In this document: positions 9,723 through 18,218 of the stretch, piece by piece | How positions within the stretch are numbered: position 1 is the stretch's first letter | How the letters are laid out: the number at the start of each line of letters is the position of its first letter | Assembly (NCBI RefSeq): GCF_011927665.1 | Contig: NZ_JAATJA010000002.1 | Span: 248,001 to 312,000 of the forward strand | Length of the DNA: 64,000 nt | Source of the DNA: Desulfobaculum xiamenense | GTDB lineage: Bacteria; Desulfobacterota; Desulfovibrionia; Desulfovibrionales; Desulfovibrionaceae | Direction of reading: 5' to 3' | Translations under genes and position numbers: made by a program | Notes under the pieces: generated by a model | Seen by the model: the letters and a program-made list of their open reading frames with translations, nothing else | Told to the model about the DNA's origin: nothing | Databases searched by the model: none

Positions 9723-10577
9723 CTAGGCCAGCGCGGGAATGAGCATGTTGTCGAGAAGTCGGGACTTGCCGATGCTCACGGCGATGGCCACCAGCGTCGG
9801 CTCGTCGAGCCGCGTGACCGGCACGATGTTCTCGGGATGGACGAATTCGATGTAGTCGATGACGCCCATGGGAATGTGTTTGGCGTAGTAGGCCGTGAGG
9901 GCCTCGCGCAGCGCGGCGGCGTTCCGCTCGCCCTTGGCCGCAAGGTCCGCGATGTGCAGGATGCCCTTGCGCAGATGCGGGGCGCAGGCGCGCTGTTCGG
10001 GCGTCATGTAGACGTTGCGGGAGCTGAGGGCCAGCCCGTCGGCCTCGCGCACGATGGGGCAGCCCACGATCTCCGTGGGCATGTGCATGTCGCGCGCCAT
10101 GCGGCGCAGCAGGGCCAACTGCTGCCAGTCCTTCTGGCCGAACACCGCGAAGGTGGGCAGCGCCAGATGCAGCAGGATGGAAACCACTGTCGCCACGCCC
10201 CGGAAGTGGATGGGGCGGCTCTTGGCGCACAGGTGCTTGGCAAGGCTCGGCACCTCGACCCACGTGGCGTGGTCCTCGGGGTAGATGTCCTCGGGCTTGG
10301 GCGCGAAGAGGATGTCCGCTCCGGCTGCCTCGGCGAGCTTGGCGTCGTGGTCGAGGTCGCGGGGGTAGGCCGCGAGGTCCTCGTTGGGTCCGAACTGGGT
10401 GGGATTCACGAAGACGCTGACGTAGACCCGGTCCGCGTTGGCGCGCGCGTGGGTGATGAGGCTTTTGTGGCCATCGTGCAGGTAGCCCATGGTCGGAACG
10501 AGCGCGGTGGTGCGTCCTGCCGCGCGCTCAGCCATGGCGATGTTCTGAAATTCGCGCGGATCGGTGATGATCTGCAT
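9723..10577 (-). CDS. panC: Pantothenate synthetase (pantoate-beta-alanine ligase)
   Basis: ATP-dependent condensation of pantoate and beta-alanine to pantothenate, the last step to vitamin B5 and coenzyme A. The 284-residue protein has the nucleotidyltransferase signatures PTMGYLHDGHKSLI (HxGH, residues 28-42), FGQKDWQQLALLRRM near residue 155 and GLALSSRNVYMTPEQR near residue 185 (KMSKS-equivalent loop). Start has AGGAG 12 bases upstream. It is the first gene of an operon ending with metK and lies about 260 bp after a SAM-I riboswitch/terminator. A separate promoter at about 10,619-10,650 (TTGTGG-17-TAATAA on the minus strand) could give it riboswitch-independent expression. Confidence 0.96.
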   Translation of the reverse strand: MQIITDPREFQNIAMAERAAGRTTALVPTMGYLHDGHKSLITHARANADRVYVSVFVNPTQFGPNEDLAAYPRDLDHDAKLAEAAGADILFAPKPEDIYPEDHATWVEVPSLAKHLCAKSRPIHFRGVATVVSILLHLALPTFAVFGQKDWQQLALLRRMARDMHMPTEIVGCPIVREADGLALSSRNVYMTPEQRACAPHLRKGILHIADLAAKGERNAAALREALTAYYAKHIPMGVIDYIEFVHPENIVPVTRLDEPTLVAIAVSIGKSRLLDNMLIPALA

Positions 10578-10834
10578 TCGTCGATGCTCCTAGGCCAGAA
10601 GAATCTCTGGACAATACGGGAAGTTATTACATGCAGCGAGTCGTGTCCACAAGCTTTGCGCAGAGTGCTTGCTGGCATGTGTCGCGACGCGCATGTCGTC
10701 GTGCAGGCTCCGCTTCTGGCTCTTCATGCATGCATCATGCTTGAGCGCCTACTATCGAGACGGCGATGTGCAATGGCTGGGGTGGGCTATGCCGTTTTGT
10801 CCCTTCGCCTTCCCGTCGTCCCGCGTGATGAGCC

Positions 10835-10864
10835 AAAAAAAAGACCCTCCGCCGTGGAGGGTCT
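10835..10864 (-). terminator. Terminator (expression platform) of the SAM riboswitch
   Basis: Minus-strand stem AGACCCTCC / GGAGGGTCT with loop ACGGC, followed by eight T residues. It lies about 20 nt after the riboswitch aptamer, with no gene between, so it is the switch that stops transcription into panC-DUF502-metK when SAM is bound. Confidence 0.93.
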
Positions 10865-10884
10865 CATTGTCCGTGAAGCTGAGT

Positions 10885-10984
10885 CTCCATGGGTCCCTTA
10901 CGGGTCTGGCATTAGCACCTTGCCTTTGTGGCAGGTTGCCGGGCGGTCATGGGGCCAGGTCCCTCGCGCCTCTCTGCATGATCA
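10885..10984 (-). ncRNA. SAM-I (S-box) riboswitch
   Basis: On the minus strand all core S-box elements occur in order: AGAGAGG after P1, the P2 stem GGCG/CGCC with its kink-turn GAGGGAC...UGAC and inner GGG/CCC stem, the highly conserved CCGGCAACC, P3 CCUGCC/GGCAAGG, the junction GUGCUAAU, a P4 hairpin around CCCGUAAGGG, and a closing P1 strand CAUGG. A sigma-70 promoter lies upstream and an intrinsic terminator downstream. This class binds SAM and turns genes off. The downstream operon ends in metK, the SAM synthetase gene. Confidence 0.95.
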
Positions 10985-11016
10985 TATGTCAATGCGCCTC
11001 TATATGAGGCAAACTC

Positions 11017-11045
11017 AATATATGCATCACCAGCCGGGATGACAA
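11017..11045 (-). promoter_or_regulatory. Sigma-70 promoter of the SAM riboswitch leader
   Basis: Minus-strand TTGTCA (11040-11045), exact 17-bp spacer, TATATT (11017-11022). Transcription would start near 11,010. The leader then has a small GCCTC-ATATA-GAGGC hairpin before the S-box aptamer. Confidence 0.82.
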
Positions 11046-11890
11046 GCGTTTTTTTGCGCATGGCTGGGAAGTCGCGAAATTCCTGCCGCACGGGGGTGGT
11101 TTTGCGCCGGACAGGAGGGCGGATGTCGGTGTGGGAGGGGAGTCAAGGAGAGCGACGGGACGATGGGTGCGCGTTGACGAAGACACGTCTGACGGGCAGC
11201 GGGGCGAGCTGCGATGTGGGGGAGGTTGGCGGAGGAGAGCGACGGGAAAGCGGCGCGGTGTTGGGGAGGGCAGCCGGTTTGCGGTGCGTGCGTTTGCGAT
11301 GGGCGGACGGACTGGAGAGGTGGGAGGCTGAACGGCGGTCGCATGGTTGGGGCCGCCGGGTAACGCGCGAGACTGGGAAGAACCGGCTTGGGCTGATGTT
11401 TATGGACGAGCCAAAGACGCGACGATGTTTGGCTGTTTGTTGGCGCGTGAACTTTTGCGGTTCTTTGTTCGACGGGCGTGACGTGGACGGCTGGTGACGT
11501 GCGGAGATGTCGGGGGGAGTGACCGTCGCTCGCACATATTTGGCGCGTATGCGTCACTGCGTGGAGTGACTGTTGTTTGCGCGGTGGAGAATGCAGCACG
11601 GCACATGTCCGATGCCGGACGCTTTCCTGTGCGAAGATGAAAACGGCGTGCGCAACCCTGACGCGGCGTAAAGACACGTCAGGGTTGCGCGAAAATGCTG
11701 TGGTCGAAGACGTGGGCGATGTGGAGCCGAAGGGTGGTGCTGGATCGAGGCCCGGAGCGGAACGTGTGAATTGCGGCCGAAAAAAGTTTGCAAAAGTCCG
11801 GGAAAGAGGCCTGCGTGCCGTTTGGCACCCTTCGCCCCTCTCCTCAATTGGACAGATGGACGTGCCGCGCCGGGCGCGACGGATGTGAAG
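11046..11890. other. 845-bp non-coding region between the S-box promoter and rex
   Basis: No credible gene: all long reading frames here have unnatural composition, rich in Arg, Gly and Trp on one strand and Ser, Pro and Arg on the other, with no ribosome sites. The + strand is strongly G-rich with many runs of three or more G. A 14-base direct repeat GGAGAGCGACGGGA occurs at 11147-11160 and 11234-11247. A long perfect hairpin lies at 11650-11690 (separate entry). Otherwise I see nothing recognisable. Confidence 0.6.
11650..11690. repeat. Perfect 14-bp inverted repeat (hairpin) in non-coding DNA
   Basis: GCGCAACCCTGACG and CGTCAGGGTTGCGC pair without mismatch around a 13-nt loop. There is no T run on either strand, so it is not a typical intrinsic terminator. 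It lies about 200 bp past the rex stop. Confidence 0.7.
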
Positions 11891-12526
11891 CTAGTCCTGC
11901 AACGCCAGCGTGACGTTGAAGGCGACGGCGTAGAAGTGGTGGAAGAAGTCCACGTACTCCACATTCACGTCGTCCGGCACCTCGATGCGTGCGGGGGCAA
12001 AGTTCAGGATGCCCTTGATGCCCGCGTCCACGAGATAGTTGCATGCACGCTGGGCGCGCTCGGGCGGCGTGGTGATGATGCCGACCTCAATGCCCAGTTC
12101 GTCGACCTTTTCCTTCAGCCGTCTGGAGCACACCACTTCCAGCCCGGACACGATTTCGCCGATCTTGAAGGGATCGCAGTCGAACGCGCCGACGATATGG
12201 AAGCCGCGCAGGCGGAATTCGCGGTGGTTGAGCAGGGCGCGACCGAGGTTGCCCACGCCGACCAGCGCGCATTTCCAGACCCGGTCAACGCCGAGGGCCT
12301 GCTTGATGCTCGTGATGAGATCCTGCACGTAGTACCCGACGCCGCGGACGCCGAATTCGCCGAAGTAGGCGAGGTCCTTGCGGATCTGGGAGGGGTTGAC
12401 GTCGCAGGTCCGGGCCAGGAGTTCCGAGGAGATGACGTTCTTGCCATCTCGCTGGAGGTTCTCCAGAACCTGAATGTAGACGGCCATCCTCTGAATAGTG
12501 GCTCTTGGAATGTGTTGACTTTTCAC
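11891..12526 (-). CDS. rex: Redox-sensing transcriptional repressor Rex
   Basis: Dimeric repressor that senses the NADH/NAD+ ratio and leaves DNA when NADH rises. The 211-residue protein has an N-terminal winged helix (IPRATIQRMAVYIQVLENL, then SSELLARTCDVNPSQIRKDLAYFGEFGVRGVGY) and a Rossmann domain with ALVGVGNLGRAL. The C-terminal domain-swap helix ends in FNVTLALQD. Start at 12526 lies downstream of its own Rex-type operator. It is separated from the atpE operon by a terminator, so it has its own promoter. In other Desulfovibrio, Rex represses energy-metabolism genes including sulfate adenylyltransferase. Confidence 0.96.
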   Translation of the reverse strand: MKSQHIPRATIQRMAVYIQVLENLQRDGKNVISSELLARTCDVNPSQIRKDLAYFGEFGVRGVGYYVQDLITSIKQALGVDRVWKCALVGVGNLGRALLNHREFRLRGFHIVGAFDCDPFKIGEIVSGLEVVCSRRLKEKVDELGIEVGIITTPPERAQRACNYLVDAGIKGILNFAPARIEVPDDVNVEYVDFFHHFYAVAFNVTLALQD

Positions 12527-12548
12527 TTTTGTAATTTATCCGAAAGTC

Positions 12549-12566
12549 ATGTGAAATTTTTAACAA
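12549..12566. promoter_or_regulatory. Rex-type operator upstream of rex
   Basis: ATGTGAA-ATTT-TTAACAA matches the known Rex consensus TTGTGAA/TTGTTAA-N4-TTMACAA at nearly every position and lies 23 bp before the rex start codon. It indicates autoregulation; not tested. Confidence 0.72.
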
Positions 12567-12602
12567 AAAAGTTGAAAAAGAAGGCCGCGCCGTGGCGCGG
12601 CC
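12567..12602 (-). terminator. Terminator of the atpZ-atpI-atpB-atpE operon
   Basis: Minus-strand stem GGCCGCGCC/GCGCGGCC with a tight loop, followed by TTCTTTTTC and further T runs, 22 bp past the atpE stop. It separates the F0 operon from rex. Confidence 0.9.
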
Positions 12603-12624
12603 CCCACTCTAGCAAAACTTCGTC

Positions 12625-13014
<390 letters not shown>

Positions 13015-13020
13015 TTAGGA

Positions 13021-13713
13021 TCAATGCGCGTGTTCCAGAGAACCCTTCAGGTAGATCATGCCGAGCATGAAGAAGATGAAGGCCTGGATGAACTTCGCGA
13101 GCACGAACAGGAAGTACATGGGCAGCGTGCCGAGCAGCGGAGCCAGGGAGAACATCAGGATAAGAACGATTTCCTCACCCTTGATGTTGCCGAAAAGTCG
13201 CAGAGTCAGCGAAAGCGGACGGGACAGATGGCTCACGAACTCGATGATCATCATCAGCGGCGCCAGGGCCGGAATGGGGCCCATGAAGTGCTTGATGTAG
13301 CCGAACTTCCAACGCGTGATGCCGATCCAGTTGTAGTAGAGGAACAGGAACAGCGCCATGGCGGCGTTGGTGTTGACGTTGGCGGTCGGTGCGTCGAAGC
13401 CCGGAACGAGACCCACCCAGTTCAGGGGCAGGATGAACAGGAACAGCACGCACAGAACGGGGAAGACCTTGCGGCCGTCCTCGCCGACGTTGGTGACGAC
13501 AAAGTCTTCGAGACCACCGATGATGATTTCGAAGAGATTCTGAAGCTTGCCCGGAACCATCTTCAGGTTGCGGCTGACGATGAAAGCCGTGATGAAGAGC
13601 AACAGCATGACGGTCCACGTCAGGCTGATGTGAACCGGGACATGGATTCCCATGGCGTCAAGCGCGTTGGGAATCAGAAGAACCGGATGCGGTAAACCAC
13701 CACCAGCTGCCAT
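13021..13713 (-). CDS. atpB: F0F1 ATP synthase subunit a
   Basis: Stator membrane subunit that forms the two ion half-channels against the c ring. The 230-residue protein starts [13 protein letters not shown] and has five to six hydrophobic helices. The essential arginine lies in the conserved helix [15 protein letters not shown] (about residue 165). The GGAGG site before 13713 sets the start; an upstream frame extension has unnatural composition. It is followed by atpE after 81 bp and preceded by atpI after 5 bp. Confidence 0.96.
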   Translation of the reverse strand: MAAGGGLPHPVLLIPNALDAMGIHVPVHISLTWTVMLLLFITAFIVSRNLKMVPGKLQNLFEIIIGGLEDFVVTNVGEDGRKVFPVLCVLFLFILPLNWVGLVPGFDAPTANVNTNAAMALFLFLYYNWIGITRWKFGYIKHFMGPIPALAPLMMIIEFVSHLSRPLSLTLRLFGNIKGEEIVLILMFSLAPLLGTLPMYFLFVLAKFIQAFIFFMLGMIYLKGSLEHAH

Positions 13714-13718
13714 TTTCC

Positions 13719-14150
13719 TTACGCCTCCTTCGCGTTTTTCCCTATCACCTGGGCGGCGCCCCAGATGAGAATCGTGACCACTGCCGTGGAAAGACCTGCC
13801 AGCAATGCGCCGACGACCGCGTTTCCCCATGCGATCAATGCAAGCAGTGCAAGCCCGGTCAAGAGAAGACGCCCGTAAAAGCCGAGGAGCAGACGGCTGA
13901 TGGCGCCCTCACGTTTATGCACCAGATGTTGTGCGAAACGTGCAAGGGAAGAGAAATTGAACGTGATGAGCAGCGCTCCTGCCGCGAAATCGAAAAGCCA
14001 AGGCATCATCCAGCCAAGGCCTGCGGCTGCGATACACGATGCGGCGGCGAGATACAGCTGGTTGCGAACGAGGATTCGTACATCCCGCAGGGTGTAGCCC
14101 ATCCGGTACAGCCGTGCCTCAACCGTTTCGTTTATCGTCTTCATTCTCAT
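13719..14150 (-). CDS. atpI: ATP synthase I-type membrane protein
   Basis: A 143-residue protein with four predicted helices (about residues 30-48, 52-70, 88-108, 112-135), at the position and with the topology of the AtpI/ATP synthase I family, which assists assembly of the c ring. Its start overlaps the end of the upstream atpZ gene by 32 bp (or 26 bp if the second ATG at 14144 is used), so it is translationally coupled. Sequence similarity in this family is low; the call rests on topology and position. Confidence 0.75.
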   Translation of the reverse strand: MRMKTINETVEARLYRMGYTLRDVRILVRNQLYLAAASCIAAAGLGWMMPWLFDFAAGALLITFNFSSLARFAQHLVHKREGAISRLLLGFYGRLLLTGLALLALIAWGNAVVGALLAGLSTAVVTILIWGAAQVIGKNAKEA

Positions 14151-14394
14151 CTTTCGTGTCCTTCCCGTTCATCATTCGCATCGCCTGCTCGTACACGTTT
14201 TTGAATCCGGCGGCAATGCCGATGAACAGGAAGATCAAAAGGAACCACGGGTTCGTGCCGAGCCATTTGTCGAGGTAGTACCCCATGGCCAGCCCGACGA
14301 ACGTGGATGCCACCATGTGCATGCCGATGGTGCCCACGTCCCCCATGAGATCGAGAAGAGGCCGTTCATTCTTCTTCCGATTGCCAAAGAACAT
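14119..14394 (-). CDS. atpZ: AtpZ/AtpI small membrane protein
   Basis: A 91-residue protein with two transmembrane helices joined by the conserved stretch GLAMGYYLDKWLGTNPW, then a charged C-terminal tail. This matches the AtpZ family (two-helix partner of AtpI), encoded at the start of many atp operons and linked to c-ring assembly and possibly divalent-cation transport. AAGGGGG nine bases upstream supports the start at 14394. First gene of the F0 operon. Confidence 0.82.
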   Translation of the reverse strand: MFFGNRKKNERPLLDLMGDVGTIGMHMVASTFVGLAMGYYLDKWLGTNPWFLLIFLFIGIAAGFKNVYEQAMRMMNGKDTKDENEDDKRNG

Positions 14395-14844
14395 GATCGC
14401 AGCCCCCTTGTTGTGGCGGCCTGCTTTCGTGCAAACATTCACAAACAGCAGGCTCCTATCACGACCAAGCCGAGCAAGTCAACGGATAATCGTTGCATTT
14501 TCCGGGACATGCCCTCTGCATTACCCCTTCTGCACACGCATCGACACTGCTCCTGCGGGTGCGTGCGTCCGGGCCGCGCGGTGCGTGGTCCGGGATGCGG
14601 GGATGAAGCAGCGCGCGGATGCTACTCGCGAACGTCCCGTTACGCCAGAGAAAATGTGCGGCGGTCAGGATTTTCGTCCAGTGTATGCCCCTGCGAGGCC
14701 CCTGCGCAATGTTCCGCACGTTCGAGGCTTCGGCCCTTTGCGGTGTGCGCGTGACGGGGCGTGGTCCTCAAGGGCGACGCCCCGTCATGTGGAAGGCTCG
14801 GGCCGCCGCTGATTCCGGATGGACACGACGCCTCGGCCCTACGC
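14395..14844. other. 450-bp intergenic region upstream of the F0 operon
   Basis: Lies between hydF and atpZ, both on the minus strand. A possible promoter for atpZ-atpI-atpB-atpE is minus-strand TTGACT (14477-14482) with a weak ATAGGA 16 bp on (14455-14460). No gene, terminator with a T run, or structured RNA was recognised. Confidence 0.45.
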
Positions 14845-16050
14845 TCACTCCATGCCAAGCGGCCGGATGATGCGCGCCAGCACGCCCTGAAGCTTTGAGA
14901 TGGCCACGCCGTAGTTGGTGACCGGAACCCCGCGCCGCTGGCACTCGCGGATGCGGCGCAGCATTTCGCGGCGGTTCAGCATGCACGCGCCGCAGTGGAT
15001 GCACAGGGCGAAGCGTTCGAGATCCTCGGGGAAGTCGTGCCCGGCGTAGATTTCGAAATGCAGGTCCTTGCCGGTGTAGCGCTTCATCCATGCCGGAATC
15101 TTCACCCTGCCGATGTCGTCGTCCATGGCGTGGTGCGAGCAGGCTTCGGCCACGAGCACCGTGTCGCCGTCCTTGAGCGCGTCGATGGCCTGCGCCCCGG
15201 CCACCAGCGAGGCGAGGTCGCCCTTGTAGCGGGCGAAGAGGGTGGAGAACGTCGTGAGCGGCACGGATTCGGGCACGGTGGCCGCCACGGCGTCCACCAC
15301 CTGCGAGTCCGTGATCACCAGCGCCGGGGCGTCTTTCATGTTATCGAGGGAGGCCGCGAGGTCGTGCTCCTTGACCACGATGCCCGTGGCGTCGGCGTCG
15401 AGGATGTCGCGCAGCACCTGCACCTGCGGCAGGATGAGGCGGCCCTTGGGCGCGGAGAGGTCGATGGGCACCACGCAGGTCACCCACTGGCCGGGAGTGA
15501 CGAGGTCAGCGCACAGCATCGGCTCCTCGCGCATTTCGGCGGGGATGGCGTCGATGAGCGCAGTCTTGAGCGCGTCCACGCCAAGGCCCTCGCGAGCGCT
15601 GACTTCGACGGCCGTCAGGCCGTTTTGCGCGCACCATGCCGCGTCGGCCTCGGAAGGTCCGCGCAGGTCGCGCTTGTTGAAGGCCACGACGCAGGGGATG
15701 TCCAGTTCGCGGATGCGGCTGGCGATGTCGCGCTCGGCGTTGGTGATGCCCTCGCTACCGACCACGATGACCGCAACGTCGGCGCGCCAGAGCACCTTGC
15801 GCGTCGCCTCGATGCGCAGCGTGCCCAGCTCGCCCTCGTCGTCGAGACCGGCCGTGTCGTAGAAGGTCACCGGGCCGAAGGGCAGAAGCTCGTAGTGCTT
15901 GGCGACGGGGTCCGTGGTGGTGCCCGGATGTTCGGAAACGATGGCGATGTCCTGCCCGCACAGGGCGTTGATCAGGGACGACTTGCCAGCGTTTCTGCGT
16001 CCTGCGAGGGCGATGACCAGCCGGACGCCGCGGGGGGCCGTATCAGACAT
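14845..16050 (-). CDS. hydF: [FeFe] hydrogenase maturation GTPase HydF
   Basis: Scaffold GTPase on which the 2Fe subcluster of the H-cluster is assembled before transfer to HydA. The 401-residue protein has Walker A GRRNAGKSS and DTAGLDD in the GTPase domain (residues 10-165), a central dimerisation region, and the C-terminal [4Fe-4S] ligands: CSH in EACSHHAMDD and CIHCGAC near residue 345. GGAGGAAC before the ATG sets the start. It overlaps the end of hydE by 8 bp and closes the maturation operon. Confidence 0.95.
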   Translation of the reverse strand: MSDTAPRGVRLVIALAGRRNAGKSSLINALCGQDIAIVSEHPGTTTDPVAKHYELLPFGPVTFYDTAGLDDEGELGTLRIEATRKVLWRADVAVIVVGSEGITNAERDIASRIRELDIPCVVAFNKRDLRGPSEADAAWCAQNGLTAVEVSAREGLGVDALKTALIDAIPAEMREEPMLCADLVTPGQWVTCVVPIDLSAPKGRLILPQVQVLRDILDADATGIVVKEHDLAASLDNMKDAPALVITDSQVVDAVAATVPESVPLTTFSTLFARYKGDLASLVAGAQAIDALKDGDTVLVAEACSHHAMDDDIGRVKIPAWMKRYTGKDLHFEIYAGHDFPEDLERFALCIHCGACMLNRREMLRRIRECQRRGVPVTNYGVAISKLQGVLARIIRPLGME

Positions 16051-17047
16051 TGGTGTTCCTCCGTGGGGAAAAGCCTTGCGAGGCCGAGGGCACAAGCCCC
16101 AGCTCGCGGATCATGGTCTTGACCTCGTCTGCGAAGGCGAGTGCGTCCGAGGCGAAGGTGTTCTTGCCGGGATAGATGTTGTAGGCGGCGCGCACGTCCT
16201 GCGGTGTGAGCGAGGGCATGATGACGTTGCAGCCACGCATGAGGCCCGTGCGTCGCGCTCCCGGTTCCAGAGCGTCGAGGGCGCTGGTGGCCGGGATGTT
16301 GGCCTGCGGATTCATGACGCGCAGGAGCGCCGCCGCGCGGTAGTTCACGTCGAGGTCGCCGTGGGGCGCGTCGGCAAACGGCGTCTGCGGGTGCGGCACG
16401 AAAGGCCCCACGGCAAGCATGTCCAGCCCGAGGGCGCTCAAGCGCTCGATGTCGCGGGCGAGGATCTCCTCCGTCATGCCCGGAAGCCCCGTAATGACGC
16501 CCGAGCCGACCTCGTAGCCGAGTCCCTTCAGTTCTTCAATGCGCCGGAGTCTGTCGGCGAGGTTCTCGCCCGGACGGCAGCGGGCGTAGAGCGTCTCGTC
16601 CGTGGTTTCCAGCTTGATGAGGTACCGGTCCGCTCCGCAGTCCCTCCAGAGGGCGAATTCGTCGCGCGTGCGGTCGCCGAGGGACAGGGTCACGGCGATG
16701 TGGAAGCGCTCCTTGATCTCGCGCACAAGGGAGCCGATGTCCTCGGCGCTGTAGCTGAAGTCATCTCCGGATTGCAGCACGAGGGTGCCGAAGCCCACGG
16801 CGGGCAAAAGCGCCGCCGCGTCGAGTATCTGCTCGCGGTCGAGGCGGTAGCGCGTGGCGTGGGCGTTGGGCGCACGCAGGCCGCAGTAGTTGCAGCGGCG
16901 GCAGCAGTGGTTCGAGAATTCCACGATGCCGCGCAGGAAGATGTCGTCGCCGAACACGTCGTGCCGCGTGGCGTTTGCGCGGGCGTAGAGACCGGCGTCG
17001 TCCGCGCCGGAGAGAAGGTCGAGAATTTCGGAAACGTTCATGCTCAT
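16043..17047 (-). CDS. hydE: [FeFe] hydrogenase maturation radical SAM enzyme HydE
   Basis: Radical SAM enzyme that helps build the dithiolate-bridged 2Fe unit of the hydrogenase active site. The 334-residue TIM-barrel protein has the CxxxCxxC cluster motif in SNHCCRRCNYCGLR near residue 50. The following regions (LQSGDD, SLGDR, KLETTDETLYARCRPGE) match the HydE/PylB group. Start at 17047 has GAGGA upstream. It overlaps the preceding unknown gene by 4 bp and hydF by 8 bp, so all three are translationally coupled. Confidence 0.95.
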   Translation of the reverse strand: MSMNVSEILDLLSGADDAGLYARANATRHDVFGDDIFLRGIVEFSNHCCRRCNYCGLRAPNAHATRYRLDREQILDAAALLPAVGFGTLVLQSGDDFSYSAEDIGSLVREIKERFHIAVTLSLGDRTRDEFALWRDCGADRYLIKLETTDETLYARCRPGENLADRLRRIEELKGLGYEVGSGVITGLPGMTEEILARDIERLSALGLDMLAVGPFVPHPQTPFADAPHGDLDVNYRAAALLRVMNPQANIPATSALDALEPGARRTGLMRGCNVIMPSLTPQDVRAAYNIYPGKNTFASDALAFADEVKTMIRELGLVPSASQGFSPRRNTNV

Positions 17048-17640
17048 GCGGAAATGTCCTCGCGAGTGGCGGGGGCTGACTCGTCCATGGCCCGCAGGCA
17101 TTCGGACACGATGCGCAGTGCGGCGCGTTCGTCGGCCGTGGCGTGTGGCGGAATGTTTCCGGAGCGCAGCCAGGCGCTCAGGCGCTCCACGTCGGCGTGG
17201 ACGTGGAACCAGAAGCCTTCCGGCGCGGGGATGGGCGAGCGGGCGTAGTGCCCGAAATGGATGTCGTCGTCGATGATGAGAGCCGGAAACAGGCCGGGGC
17301 GCGCGGTTTCGTACAGGCGGACGCGGCCGGGATGCCGCCGTGCGAGGCCATGCAGAAACTCCCGCGAACGGGCGACGTGTTCCGCCATGGCCTCTGGCGT
17401 CCAGCCCTCGCGAAGCGCATCGAGGAAGTCGCGCATGGCCCGTCCTTCCGTCTCCGGGCGGATGCTCACCACGTCGAGTCCGCCGAAGTCCGGATGCGAT
17501 AGCGCCGTTTCAAGGGCTGCCGCGTGCGTCGGTGAGTCCGCGAAGTTTCCGTAGATGGCGGCATGCAGCACGATGCGCCGCCGCGCGGCCGCCAGAGCGG
17601 CCGGGATGTCGAGTGATGCGATTCCGGTGACGGCAATCAT
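17044..17640 (-). CDS. Unknown protein encoded first in the hydE-hydF operon
   Basis: A 198-residue protein I do not recognise. It has no signal peptide and no cysteine cluster. The N-terminal third is Ala-rich helix (LDIPAALAAARRRIVLHAAIYGN), the middle is helical, and the C-terminal half has a conserved-looking core (VRLYETARPGLFPALIIDDDIHFGHYAR, then GFWFHVHADVERL) that resembles small ligand-binding or phospholipase-D-like regulatory modules in a general way. AGGA precedes the ATG. It overlaps hydE by ATGA-type coupling, which suggests a role tied to hydrogenase maturation or its regulation. Codon use and GC match the neighbours. Confidence 0.75.
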   Translation of the reverse strand: MIAVTGIASLDIPAALAAARRRIVLHAAIYGNFADSPTHAAALETALSHPDFGGLDVVSIRPETEGRAMRDFLDALREGWTPEAMAEHVARSREFLHGLARRHPGRVRLYETARPGLFPALIIDDDIHFGHYARSPIPAPEGFWFHVHADVERLSAWLRSGNIPPHATADERAALRIVSECLRAMDESAPATREDISA

Positions 17641-17685
17641 GGAGCGTCCTTTCAGGGCGATGGCTGGCCTCCCCGTGGCCGGGCC

Positions 17686-17893
17686 GTATCGTTCATTGCC
17701 ACATGCAAGCCGTAGGCTCCGCCAGTCAAGGGGCCGCTGGCCCCCTGGACCCCCGATATGCGACGGGCCGTCTGCCTGTGGCAGCCCGTGCGGCTTATCG
17801 GAACGACGCCCTAGTGGGGATTGTCAAGGGAATCATTCCCTTGACCGGGTCCGGGCAGAGCCCGGCCGCCGGAGGCATTGCCCCGCGCAGCGG
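17686..17893 (+). repeat. Multi-hairpin intergenic repeat, copy A
   Basis: Begins GTATCGTTCATTG and contains in order the palindromes CAAGGGGCC/GGCCCCCTGG, GTCAAGGGAATcATTCCCTTGAC and CCGGGCagaGCCCGG, then GCCGCCGGAGGC and CCCCGCGCAGCGG. It forms a direct tandem pair with copy B, 20 bp away, between the unknown hyd gene and hydG. Confidence 0.85.
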
Positions 17894-17912
17894 TCTTTCC
17901 CGTGGCTGGGCC

Positions 17913-18119
17913 GTATCGTTCATTGCCACATGCAAGCCGTAGGCGCCGCCAGCCAAGGGGCCGCTGGCCCCCTGGACCCCCGATATGCGACGGGCCGTCT
18001 GCCTGTGGCAGGCCGTGCGGCTTATCGGAACGAAGCCCTAGTGAGGATTGTCAAGGGAATCATTCCCTTGACCGGGTCCGGGCAGAGCCCGGCCGCCGGA
18101 GGCCATGCCCCGCAGAGCG
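17913..18119 (+). repeat. Multi-hairpin intergenic repeat, copy B
   Basis: More than 90% identical by eye to copy A and in the same orientation, with the same start GTATCGTTCATTG and the same series of palindromes. It is followed by an extra partial block (GGGGCaaaGCCCC and GCCGCCGGAGGCC at about 18,133-18,162). Confidence 0.85.
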
Positions 18120-18218
18120 TACGGGTGCCGTGGCTGGGGCAAAGCCCCGGCCGCCGGAGGCCATGTTTTCGCATGGTCCGTTGGCCGGGGCGCATGATCC
18201 GGGGTAGTCGAAGCGGGC

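Noticed and set aside
11027-11677. Open frames of 130-216 codons on both strands between panC and rex
   Set aside because: Ser/Pro/Arg- or Gly/Arg/Trp-rich artificial composition, no ribosome sites, and one overlaps the riboswitch promoter.
17703-17942. Small open frames starting MQAVGSASQGAAGPLDPRYA-like in repeat copies (also at 32842, 51054 and others)
   Set aside because: They are the same frame read through each copy of the intergenic repeat, without ribosome sites, and are broken or fused differently at each site. Palindrome covariation explains the sequence better than coding.
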